From Vermamoeba vermiformis (lineage: Eukaryota > Tubulinea > Echinamoebida), in assembly GCA_045837725.1 (NCBI GenBank), contig JBEWZL010000232.1, positions 372,001 to 436,000 of the forward strand: 64,000 nucleotides of DNA, given 5' to 3'. Made by a program: the position numbers and the translations under genes. Every line of letters starts with the position of its first letter. The stretch's first letter is position 1. The notes under the pieces are model-generated. The model had not been told where the DNA came from. It saw nothing but the letters and a program-made list of their open reading frames with translations, and searched no databases. Positions 11,803-22,004 of this stretch are shown here, one piece after another.

Positions 11803-13448
11803 ATGGTAGAAATTCAACGTTTTTTGCGTGATATAAGCGAAAAAAAATTCAAAAAGAGATTAGAGTTAAAAGGAAAAAGTTTGTTAACACTTACAAACGC
11901 TGGCATTTGTAAACAAATACTCGCCGAAGTAGAATGGTACCTAGTACAAGCCTATGGTATGTCTTATTCATTTAAACTGATATGACTGACTTTATCAGAT
12001 ACGGCGTATAAGCTCGATGAATCTGCTTTTTGCCTGCCGATCGGATTCACTCCGACCTCGCAATTTCCGTTGAATATGCTTCCAACGGAGATTACAGAAG
12101 CAATTTTATCAGAATTTCAAACCGATCAATTAGCACGAGCAATATTCTGTTTGTCGAAGGGTTGTAATCAGATCAAGAGAGTTTTTGATTGGAGAAGATT
12201 CTTGAAGCGTCAATTCCCGCTAAAATATGATATGATCAACGATACATTAGCAGAAAATCCGAATTTCAAATGGAATCACTATTGTATGGTTCAGAACAGG
12301 TACGACAAGGCTAATCGAGTAATGACACTTATTGACCGTGTCATTTTTAGGCTCAGATCGAATTGGAGTCAGGGTGCATTTTCCAAATTAGTTCTCCCTG
12401 GAAGCCCGTGCTCGATGGATGAAAATTTGTTCATCGGATGCAGCAAAGTTCCTCGTGCCAATGACACAAACTTCGAGTCAGACGAATTTCTGTTCTTTTC
12501 GCCAAACGATCAGGAAGGAAGCTTTGAGTTGACAGAAGAACACGTGGGATACTATTGGCTGAATTGGAACGATACAAAGGATTATTACAAGGTCAATTTT
12601 TTTGCGCCGGTCTCAGATGCGAGAGTGTGTCTTATCGACACTATTTCAGAACTTCCAAAGATTGCTTTAGTATTCAGACACTATTTGGAGATATGGGAGG
12701 GCAGCTCGATGTTAGCAGATGTTCAGACACCGATATTAGACCCCTTGGTCAGGAGATCCGTGTATCACAACCAGTCACTCTACATCGGTAACTTTTCAAG
12801 TATTTTTTTGGGCCACTTGAATTAATTAATCCAATATTAGGTCCATATAAGTATCGTCTGGATAACAACATGGCGAGAGAGCAGGTTCTAGGAGATCACG
12901 AGTTCGTGTTGGACATTGGCCGCAAAAACGATTTAATGATTTGCGGTTCTCGGTTAACCATCAAATCGTGCTCCGATCATCAAACGGTAGCATCATTTGC
13001 CAGTCCAACAGCGCTGGCCAGCAGTGCTGTATTTTTGGATGAGCATAAGTTTGCCGCAAATGCATCGCAAGTCGGAATAATTCGCCTGTTTGACGTACGA
13101 AATCTAGGGGCTGGTGCGACATCTCAGGTAATCACTGAGAAAATTTTTTTACTATATTTAGAAAACACAGTCGTTTCTAACCGTTGCTTTGATGAATTTC
13201 ATCAGATTGATTTGCACTCGCTCAAACACAAGTTCGGATCGCTTGACGGACCGAATCAACGTGCCGTAAGCGAAATGGATAATGGCATAGTCAATGTATG
13301 GAACTTGAAGACTTGCAAATGGACGACAGCTTTTGACGCCAATCAATCGGCCACAGAGTATCTCATCAACGCGAGATATTTGTGCGCTGGATCTGCGAAT
13401 GATACGACAAACGTATTTGATTTCAATAACAACGCAAAGTATTATTAG
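11803..13448 (+). CDS. F-box protein with WD40-like C-terminal region
   Basis: A start at ATG 11803 gives a lysine-rich helical segment (MVEIQRFLRDISEKKFKKRL). After an intron (about 11956-11998) comes an F-box: MLPTEITEAILSEF (ATG 12076), then LARAIFCLSKGCNQIKRVF and the closing aromatic/basic turn WRRFLKRQF. The rest (about 12190-13448, introns near 12786-12840 and 13128-13161) has weak beta-propeller repeats, for example VGIIRLFDVRN, GIVNVWNLKTCKW and NDTTNVFDF, typical WD-strand endings. F-box proteins bring substrates to SCF ubiquitin ligases, and the propeller would be the substrate-binding part. It may be the C-terminal half of a longer gene starting at 10715. Confidence 0.65.
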
Positions 13449-13791
13449 CTTACGGAGCGGACTATTCAAAAAGGTAACGAGAGATTTACCAGCGCAAATG
13501 ATACGTGTCAATTTTTTTTTCGTGATAAATTGCAAATTTAGCTTTATAGGCTCTTCAATCGGCCCAATCAATAGTTCAATCAATATGTTGTGATGTAAAG
13601 CTTGCTATTTATAAATTTCTTCGTATAAGCATCATAAGCGAATTGCAATATTTTTTGTGATCCGCGACTCATACTTCAAAAATCAAAAATTACAATCATT
13701 ACCCGCTGTTTTGAAGCATTACTTTTTGTTTTTTCGAAACCGAAACTGAATAGCACAAGGGCAGTGTATTATACCTTGTGACTATAATACC
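13449..13791. promoter_or_regulatory. Upstream region of transporter-glycosyltransferase gene A
   Basis: 340-bp AT-rich spacer between same-strand genes. A TATA-like stretch (GTGTATTATACC) lies about 30 bp before the ATG. The paralogue at 24438 has a similar short AT-rich stretch (TATATAAA) directly before its ATG. Confidence 0.35.
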
Positions 13792-16329
13792 ATGGCCGAA
13801 GAAAGCACGGCAAAACGACGGCTCATAACAATTGCAGCCTTGTTGGGCCTCATTACGGTTCAAACATTGGTCGCTATCATTTACAAATTGGCACAAAAGA
13901 ATGGCAAATACGAGTTCTCAACAGCTTCAGCACTCACCATGGCAGAGTTCATCAAGATCTGGCTCAGTTTTGGTTTGCACGTCAAAGCGACTGGATGGAA
14001 AGACGCAAAATCAGAATTATTATCAAATTTGAAGAAAGCACCGTATATTCAATTAATAGGATTGGCTCTATCGTACTTCATCAACAACCATCTCAATTTC
14101 TACTTGTTTTTATGGGCCGATCCGGTATCCATAACTGTCATGAAATCAGGTGCTTCTTTTATTACGGCGATTCTATCATGGATAGTTCTATCAAAATTAA
14201 TAACAAAAGTTCAATGGAGCGCCATCTTGCTGCAAGTGGCAGGCTTGTGTTTGTTGCAATACGATCCGTGTCGCCATTCAACAACTCTCAAACTCAGTGG
14301 CTACTTCGTCATGTTCATCAGCGTTACCATAGCATCGGCTAATGGCATTTGGAATGAACGTCTGCTCAAGTCTTACGATTGTTCTCTCAACATCCAGAAC
14401 ATGATCTTGTACTCAGCCGGAACAGTCTTCAATTTCACATTATTCCTTGCTAACAGTAGTGAAATGGGCTTTTTCCAAGGTAAGCATAACCTCCATTCCG
14501 ACGCTTAATTAAAAGGCCGATTTTTCCGAATTTGAAATTATCTTCCGTTCGAAAAGGAAACAATTTGAAAAATTGAATAGAAGCAAAATTAACCGGGCCT
14601 ATTGAATTTAATATCCGAAAAAGATTAAAAAGTTAGATTATTCGCCAGATCCAATTAACGAAATCTCTTATTAAATTAGGCTACGACTTTCCAGCAGTCG
14701 TCATCGTGTTTCTCAACGCAGTTATTGGCTTGACGATCACTGTTATTTACAAATATACCAATGCCATTGCAAAAACGTTCTGTTCGGCAGTTGCAACAGT
14801 GGTGTTGTTCATCGTGAATGCAACGCTGTTCAACTTGCCTGCATCGCTCAATTCAGTGCTCAGCTGCATTGTCGTGTTCGTGGCAACGTATTTGTACACA
14901 CAAGGTGCAATGGCTGCTCCAAGCGCTCCAAGTACTTCAACCGCATCCACGAATGGAAAAGACTACGATAAATTACCTACGAGCGAATTGGATATTGAAG
15001 AAGAACCTGTTCAACGATCTAGATGGTCTAAAGCCTTTGGACAGATTACTGCTAGGCGAATTGGCGGATTAATATTTACCGCGGTTGTGATCGCCTCGTT
15101 GGTGATCTCGTTCAACTCCGTTTCCACCGGATCTCCTCCAGTAGTTCAAGAACCTCAAACAAATGATACAATAGTAGTACCTACGAGTACTGTTGAAGTA
15201 CCTACAAGCCCTATTGCAGTACCTGTTCAAGTTGGAGAACCTCCAAGACCTTCAGCCACATCCATGCTTCGCCAAATGGATCTGTCTGGAATAGTATTGC
15301 CACCTCAAGCATCATACTTCGACGATATACTAGTAGTATTGCACTTCAACAATCCTCGCTACAACCATTTGCCGATCCTGCTCGAGCAATACGGCAAGGT
15401 ATTCAAAAACCTGCTTGTATGTGGCCAACAACCGCATCCTATGGTCGATTATGTCTGCAAGACCAGTGAGTATTAATATTATATCTCTATATAGTATTTT
15501 AATCCTCATCGGTAAATTTCAGATCAAGTGAACAATGGCGGGCATACAATGTACGGATGCATTGCCGATTTAATGGAAGCTTATCCTTCGAACTACACTG
15601 GTTATTTATCATTCCACTTCGATTTGTTCGTCAATTACTGGAATTTATACGGCTTGGACAAAAATAAGACTTGGATCACGAAGACAAAAGACAACGAAGG
15701 ACCTCATTCCTTGGCCAAGTACCCGAAGAATAGCCCATGTGAGTACTATACTACTAACTATGACATATATGCTAACTCTCATTTAGCTGGTTGGGGTTGG
15801 TGGGGATCGAAGTGGGGAGTTCAAGCAGTGCGACGGGCGATGCCTAACATACCAACGGAATACAGAATGAAGATGAATGAAAGCACTGGAGCAAACGATA
15901 TATTTTGGAGAGGTATAATTCATCGCCGTAATCCGAATTCGCTTCGTTTATTAATTTTGTTGGATCACATCTAGGCATGGGAGATTTATTTTACGTCCCG
16001 CAACGCATGAGGACGGAGTTTATATCCCTCACCCGCATTTTTGTTCGGGCCGAGGTATTTTTGGAGATTGCTATCCCGACTATACCCATTATAATGGAAT
16101 TACCGGAAACTCCCGTCCATTTGTCAGGTATGACTCAATTAACGTCTATTTAAGTCAATGCTAATAATGTATAATAGGTACATTTGATTGGAGTGGTAAG
16201 AGTTTCGAACAGTTCTGGCATAAAGAGCACCATTTTGGCCATCCGTTTCAGTTCCACCAAAAAGGCATGTACGAACGGTTCCGACAGAGTATGAGTCTAG
16301 GCTATGAATTTAATGTTACTGCGACCTAA
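13792..16329 (+). CDS. Nucleotide-sugar transporter fused to luminal glycosyltransferase-like domain (copy A)
   Basis: Exon 1 (13792-14479) and the start of exon 2 (about 14681 on) encode a CMP-sialate/UDP-sugar transporter of the SLC35A type: MAEESTAKRRLITIAALLGL, the YKLAQKNGKYEFSTASALTM region, and FYLFLWADPVSITVMKSG. About ten hydrophobic helices are present. After a Ser/Thr/Pro linker and one more hydrophobic helix (GGLIFTAVVIASLVISF, about 15060-15115) comes a folded domain: YFDDILVVLHFNNPRYNHL, FKNLLVCG, GGHTMYGCIADLMEAYP, YTGYLSFHFDLFVNYWNLYG, DLFYVPQRMRTEF. This pattern resembles DUF288/STELLO-type glycosyltransferases (tentative; recalled, not searched). Transporters of this type have both ends in the cytosol, so the extra helix would place the domain in the Golgi lumen. 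Later introns lie near 15463-15522, 15740-15785, 15913-15974 and 16127-16178. Stop TAA at 16327-16329. Confidence 0.8.
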
Positions 16330-16672
16330 TAGCGCGAGTAAAATAATAAAATTGTGTACATTTTCGAAGCAACACGAGACCGAACTGCTCGCTAGATCTC
16401 TATTATAATCTCCCGATAAATTTGTATTGAATCATATATTCTTGCATCGATATAAGATATTGAGCTACAGTGCGAAGGATGACGGTCAATTTAGGACTTC
16501 AGACAAGATCGGAATGACATCCCCGAAAAAAAGAATTGATAGATCTATTATTGAATGGAAGCTCCAAAGATGATACCTTGTGAGCGTTGGTACACCCTAT
16601 GTATTGGAGAATAGGAATAGGATCCAGGTTAAAAGGCCGTTGATTTACTTTTCTTGGTACATCCGGGATCTA
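16330..16672. other. Convergent intergenic region
   Basis: Spacer between the stop codons of the transporter fusion A (+) and the nucleotidyltransferase gene (-). No gene or structure recognised. Confidence 0.5.
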
Positions 16673-18211
16673 CTACAGCTTCAAAATGTCAGGCAATCGT
16701 TCTTCGTCTCGGGGCAAGTTGACTGCAACAACGGTCGGATAAGGCATAGTACTCGTATTATAGTCATTAATAGTATAGCGCACGGCGTGGAACAAGCCAT
16801 AAATAATTTGATGGTACGGGACGTTGAGCGCCTTCATTTGTTTTTCAGTTGCCTCCTTGAAACTCTCGTCGCGGGAGGTCATCAAAATTACTCTTGAACG
16901 ACCCGTATTATAGGCACGTCTAATAACCTCGACTGAAGGAAAAGAGAATTGTTAATTTTTGGATGCGCATGAAAAATAAATTATTAAATTAATCAGGGAC
17001 GCTTACTATTTTTCTCCAGAGGTCCAGTAGTTCCCCAGAAAGGTGGAAAATGTTGCGCTGATGATTTAACCAGAGTACCATCGATATCAACGAGTAAATT
17101 GTTGAAGGTCTGTTTGTAACGAGTCCATGCTTCAATTGTGCCCCAATCTGCGTATTCAGTAACGTGGTGAGCCCTGAAACGTTTATCTTCTAACATTAGG
17201 CCATAAATTACATGAGAAATCTGAAGAATAAATTATTAATAATTATTGAAAAAATTAGAAAATAATTATTTCTTCGCTTCTTACATAAATTTCTCCTGTG
17301 TGAGGCAATGAAACTAATTCTTGGTATTTTTGAGAGAACATTTCGGCAGAACTGAACGAATAGCCACCAACGCAAAATCGATCGGAGATGACCTTCTTTT
17401 CGACAATGTTCTCAATGAGATCGTCATGGTGAATAACAATGAAGCTCTTGCCGCCAACGTCGTAGTCAGTATTATCAATCTTCTTCGTACACACAAAGTT
17501 GCCCGGTTCGATCCTAGAATAACGGTAAAAAAACTTGCTTCACTGAAACTACAAATTTGATATACCAAATGCAAATATCCGTATACTGCATGTAATTAAC
17601 TGCATATTACTATACGGATACAGCTGCAGTATTAAAACAAAATCATAACGAAACTTTCAGATCATAAAAATTCCAATCTTTGCATGCATTGAAAATGATT
17701 AAAAACTAGGACGAACTATTATACGTTCGCTTTATAATAATATGTTAGCGATATATTAAACCGAAATCATCTCGTGTTTCAATATTTCAGTAAGGAAAGC
17801 AAATTTTCTATGATTGCGAAAATCAATCTTTTCTATTCCTTACCTGTATTGATAACAATTATCGCAATCTTTGACAAATATCGGTCCAGTAATATTCGCT
17901 TTGACTATTCCTTGGTGCACTGTCATCGATTGATCGGCGGTGGGTGCATCCAGCAAAACTGGCTCGACTTTGTTCAAGTAGCTCTCGTCCTTGAACATAT
18001 TCAATACGAGGTCTATTCTTCCTTCCAAATACTTATCGACATGTTCTTTGAGCAAAATAACGACGATTCGTTTGACGTTTGCAAGATCTAACTTTGCAAG
18101 TGCATCCACAATCATGGCTTTGCCGTTGGGCTGAGTGAGAAGCCATTTTGGCTTTCCTCCTCCAAATCGCGTTGAGCGGCCAGCGGCAGGCAGTACTAGT
18201 GTGGTAGACAT
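16673..18211 (-). CDS. Bifunctional sugar/small-molecule nucleotidyltransferase - HAD phosphatase
   Basis: Four exons: 18211-17845, about 17517-17287, 17221-17009 and about 16931-16673. The N-terminus STTLVLPAAGRSTRFGGGKP is the GxGxR...KPK nucleotide-binding loop of GT-A nucleotidyltransferases, and PIFVKDCDN is the metal-binding Asp region. The C-terminal third starts NNLLVDIDGTLVKSS, a HAD motif I (DxDGT), with motif II-like RVILMTSRDE and a late HAVRYTINDYNTS segment. Bacterial surface-polysaccharide loci encode closely similar nucleotidyltransferase-HAD proteins with the same junction (ISHVIYGLML...DWGTIEAW). The expected job is activation of a phosphorylated compound to an NDP or CDP derivative, plus a phosphatase or sensing step; the substrate is unknown. 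The 327-bp first intron is unusually long and contains a 9-bp inverted repeat. A cytosolic location is likely because there is no signal peptide. Confidence 0.8.
17577..17619. repeat. Inverted repeat inside the first intron of the nucleotidyltransferase gene
   Basis: Perfect 9-bp arms ATCCGTATA / TATACGGAT separated by 25 nt, which itself contains a repeated CTGCAT/ACTGCAT pair. It could form a hairpin in the transcript. The stem is short, so a small-RNA precursor is only one possibility. Confidence 0.4.
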
Positions 18212-18386
18212 GTCTTGGTTGAATTGCGAATTAATTTTTTTGGTTCAACCCGACGAAGTTTCACACCGCGGTATAATAATTAAAACACATAAACGTAACA
18301 TCCGGGCAATTCGCCTGATATATAATCACGTAACTAGCGGTTTTTTAATTAAATAAGAAACGATTTATTAAATATATACAAACAAA
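18212..18386. promoter_or_regulatory. Promoter region of the nucleotidyltransferase gene
   Basis: Short AT-rich spacer (175 bp) between the stop of the kinase gene and the start of the nucleotidyltransferase gene, both on the minus strand. It ends in an ATTTATTAAATATAT tract likely to serve the kinase 3' end. Confidence 0.35.
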
Positions 18387-19289
18387 TTACATTTTAACGG
18401 ACTGGACTTCGCGTTCCAGCGCCTCGAACAAAAATGAGATTACGTGCTCTTCTTTCGCGTATTGAACTACGCGCAGTAAGTTCAGAATTTGGAATGAGGT
18501 GTAGTATGCTTGGTACCACTCATACTTGGCGAAATGATTCACGCACAATTTGTCCAAGTACTTCAATGCAATCGCCATCTTGGTGCGATCCAATTCGTCC
18601 ATATTCTTCAACATGGTGCTCGTCCAAGCATGCGCTGTGTCTTGTCGCCATTTAACTACGTCTTGCAAGGGCGACTCTAAGAACGTATTCAAAAAGTCGA
18701 TAACGTAGATCTCTTTCGTGTAGAACTGGCCCAATGAGTTGATTAAGACGTTAGACATGGTTAAATCACCGTGGCAGCGTCCTACAGGTAACAAAACGGT
18801 GCATTTCTCGGGAGTAATCGTGGTCTCCAAGTACTTGACACATTTTTCCAAAGTGTTGAAGTACTTCGGGTTGTCAGCGAGTATCTTCTGAACGTGCGTA
18901 TTATTCTTCATTATATTAAGCACTTCTTTTGTCTTCGATAAGAACACTTGCACATCCAGCGGTTGCAACTCGGATTCGGCGATTTCATTTTGAATCAGCT
19001 CTACAATAGCATCGCTGAGTGAAGTAAGACCATCCTTCGTGCATGAACTCGCATAGCTAAAGCATTCGTTGTAAGGCAAATACTCCATCTCGACCGTGGT
19101 TCGATCGGATCCGTCTGACTTGCACGAGTGAATTCTGGCGGTCTTAATTTTAGGGCTGCCTTTGAACGACATTTGTTTCTCGATCTGAACTAAGAGGCGT
19201 GAGCTGCCTTGCTTGACGACGATAAAGTCGGCACCGCGTTTCATGAGGTGAACGCCGCCTTCCGGAGAATGACCTTGCAACTTGAGCAT
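18387..19289 (-). CDS. APH/choline-kinase-like small-molecule kinase (intronless)
   Basis: Single open frame of 300 residues, start ATG 19287-19289, no intron. The catalytic loop RCHGDLTMSNVLI (HGD at residues 173-175, Asn 180) and the metal-binding Asp in EIYVIDFLN (Asp 198) are those of the aminoglycoside-phosphotransferase fold. It is followed by SPLQDVVKWRQD, a pattern typical of bacterial sugar or choline kinases. The N-terminal lobe has VVKQGSSRLLVQIEKQ where the ATP lysine is expected. It lies 175 bp from the nucleotidyltransferase gene in the same orientation, so kinase followed by nucleotidyl transfer is the obvious reading; the substrate is unknown. Absence of introns among intron-rich neighbours is consistent with bacterial origin, but also with retroposition. 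Confidence 0.75.
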   Translation of the reverse strand: MLKLQGHSPEGGVHLMKRGADFIVVKQGSSRLLVQIEKQMSFKGSPKIKTARIHSCKSDGSDRTTVEMEYLPYNECFSYASSCTKDGLTSLSDAIVELIQNEIAESELQPLDVQVFLSKTKEVLNIMKNNTHVQKILADNPKYFNTLEKCVKYLETTITPEKCTVLLPVGRCHGDLTMSNVLINSLGQFYTKEIYVIDFLNTFLESPLQDVVKWRQDTAHAWTSTMLKNMDELDRTKMAIALKYLDKLCVNHFAKYEWYQAYYTSFQILNLLRVVQYAKEEHVISFLFEALEREVQSVKM

Positions 19290-19866
19290 TGGTGTCTATT
19301 AATGAATTACGACAATAAGAGTGGTGTCTTGTTGCGCGAAGTAACGCAATGAAATAACGAAAGTAACATTTCAAAACAACCTGCCAGTGTGACGTCTAAT
19401 CAATTCCCCAACGTAACCATAAATTTGATAAAATTCAGGCACGTGCATTAGAGCGCGGATTCTCCGTCTCATCTCTTTTCGGTTCAGTGAATATTTATGT
19501 CTTTGAATCACTCAATGGCAAAACTCGATCATTTTGATGCATTACTCCTTTGAATTTGTAGTGAATAGTCCGTACCTGTTTATCGAAAATACGGAAAGTA
19601 GTAATACAGCTACGTTGTTTATATTTGAATTACAGCAAGTAGAATCGTTTCGACTTATTTTCAACCCGGAAATGCCTTCCGCTTTGACTTCCGTTACAAA
19701 TCCGGAAGACTGATGCCGTCAGAACGACCCTTATCAGTCTCAATACAGTAGCACTATTGAACACTATATTATACCGAGCATGCTCAATCTTGGGTAATTA
19801 ATTGAATGCCGCAAAGTTTGCTATTGGATTTCACATTAAGGGTAGTTTATTAACAACGTGGAAAGT
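19290..19866. promoter_or_regulatory. Intergenic region upstream of the kinase gene
   Basis: 577 bp, the longest clean spacer in the sugar block. It holds the kinase promoter and the 3' end of the LamG-like gene. I see no conserved coding frame, repeat or RNA; a short minus-strand open frame at 19150-19374 only extends into the kinase gene. Confidence 0.4.
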
Positions 19867-21855
19867 CTATGAATCGATATGCTCCACAGTACGACGAGAC
19901 CTGAGCCATTGCCTGACACCCATTGCTGTGCCAAACACAACTACGGAAAGGACAATAGCGAGCGGGTAGATCCACAACCCCAACTGCGTTGTCTTCTCTT
20001 CAACGACACTCTCGGCTTGAGGTTCTTCGTTGGCTGGTGAGTTAGGTTCTTCAGGCACGCAATAGCACTTCCGCTGGTAACACTCGAAGTTACATGTCGC
20101 GTTGACAGGTTTGGCAAAGTTGGCGCAATCACTGTGTGCTGAACAAGTTGTTCCGAGTGCCAAGTAGTAGTAACCTGAGCGCGGCACAACGGTGAAAGTG
20201 TGGCCTGACACAGCGGCGAACAATGAGCACTGTTTGTCCGATTGCTTTTCCTAAGTGAACAATTTGTCTTATTAGCCTCAAGTATCTCTTTGAAAACTTG
20301 CTAAAATCGCGTAGTAGTTTCCTATAGCAATGCGTACCTTGTAACAAATGGACAGTTGCATGACTGTAGAGTTAATGACAGTCGCCAGATCCTTGACGGT
20401 GATGTTGACATTGCCAGGACCGCTACTTCCTGGCACGTACATCACCTTCCAGTGTCTGTTCAGCACGTACATCAGTCCAAAGTCCGCATTGGCTTGCCAC
20501 TTCAGTTGATCTGACGAGTTGTGAGCGACACACAGCGACGAAGGGACGTCAGCAGTTGAGTCCAGAGCATTGATGTCAGTAATTTTAAAATGCGGTGAGC
20601 TAGAGGCCTCTCGTACTTCTTGACCAGCGTAGCGCGTAAGACTGGCAAAATCTTTGTTGTACGTGTCTGTCAAACCGGAAGCGATCCGTTAGATCACATT
20701 TTAATTTTTAAACTCTGTTTGTATGCAGAGTATATGATTAAGGGACGTAAAATACGTACTATCATAATTCCAAAATTGCCAAGTACCAGCGGTGAGTTGA
20801 TATTCGCGCAGGTATTGCATGTTGAGTGCGAACTTGTCAGTGTCGCTGAGCGAATCAGAATAGACCTCTAAATTATGAATTACGCCGTAGAATGGCGAGG
20901 TTGTAAATGGAGAACCTCCGAGTACCAACCAGCCTAATAAGATTTAGTTAGGCAATTTGATTTGAAACTTGATCCAATTATGGAACGAAATCTTATTCGA
21001 TTTATACTCAATTAGTATATGATTAGCTTACCATCTATGCCTTTAAATTCATCTACGAGCTGATTTTCAACCCTCATTCCGCCAATTTGCAACGAGATCA
21101 GGTTTTTGTTGAGCGAAGCGTAGATGAGCGTCGCGCTGTAGTCTCCGACATTTACAGCATTAACGTAGTCGTTGGAACATACTTGAACTCCTCTATTTTT
21201 CCAGTAAAATCCAAAACACTTCGTGTCGTACTCGTATTGAAGAGTTAAAGCGTCATTGGTCGTGGTAAAAACTAATATTCGTTAGTTCGATGCCTTCGTC
21301 GTTAATATATAGTCCATATTAATGCTTCTTACATGTAAACGGTACTGTAGTATTTCTTTCGTTCCTGGTGAACAAGGAGATCAACGCTACGATCTGGATC
21401 TTCGACGACGGGAAGATAAAAGGACCAGTTAGCGATCTAATAACTATCATTAGCATTATATTATACCTTATAATGGTCGATATGATAGCCAGGAGCTATT
21501 AAACGTAATATTTTTTGAAAATTAATGAAGCAATTTCAAGACATTACCAGAAGCTAATATGACAATAATTTAACGGCGCTTACTTGCTCTGCAACACATT
21601 TTTCGGGATAAACGCAACTGCGTTCTTATTCGCCCTAACTGAAACCAGATTCGGTTGTTGAAACGGATCCGCTTGTTTGTAAATTACTCCACGGTTGTCA
21701 GCCCATGAAAATATAGCTTTAGTCAGTGAATTTGTTACATTGAACTTTGCTGCTGCTGTTGGGAACTGCACTTCAGGGGCAGGGAATGAAAACGAGTGGT
21801 CCAAGAAATATACTAAAACTAATACAACAACTATAGGCAATAAGAAGGGTTTCAT
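19867..21855 (-). CDS. LamG/concanavalin-like surface protein with C-terminal TM
   Basis: Starts at 21855 with MKPFLLPIVVVLVLVYFL, a signal peptide or signal anchor. Exons near 21855-21586, 21440-21350, 21265-21030, 20935-20760, 20670-20340 and 20255-19867 follow. The middle has a jelly-roll signature: DYSATLIYASLNKNLISLQ, GWLVLGGSPFTTSPFYGVIH, NLEVYSDSLSDTDK, characteristic of LamG/pentraxin-like domains. The end has a cysteine-rich segment (CSAHSDCANF, CNFECYQRKCYC), a linker, one membrane helix (LWIYPLAIVLSVVVFGTAM) and a short basic tail. It is probably a type I plasma-membrane protein that binds glycans. It sits among sugar-activation genes on the same strand, but a functional link is only suggested by position. 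Confidence 0.65.
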
Positions 21856-22004
21856 TTTGTCTGCCGTGCACTACAGCTGACTAAAATACTAGAAAATCAG
21901 ACGGCAACACAAACGGAGAATTGGGTATGGTACGTAGATCTAGATCTCGGTTGCGATTTATAAAATTTGCAAATTTCTAGCTTCGGAAGCAATCAATGTT
22001 TTTA

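Noticed and set aside
13832-14342. Open frames in other frames over the transporter exon
   Set aside because: Shadows of the transporter coding sequence; the same shadow frame appears in the paralogue because the DNA is near-identical.
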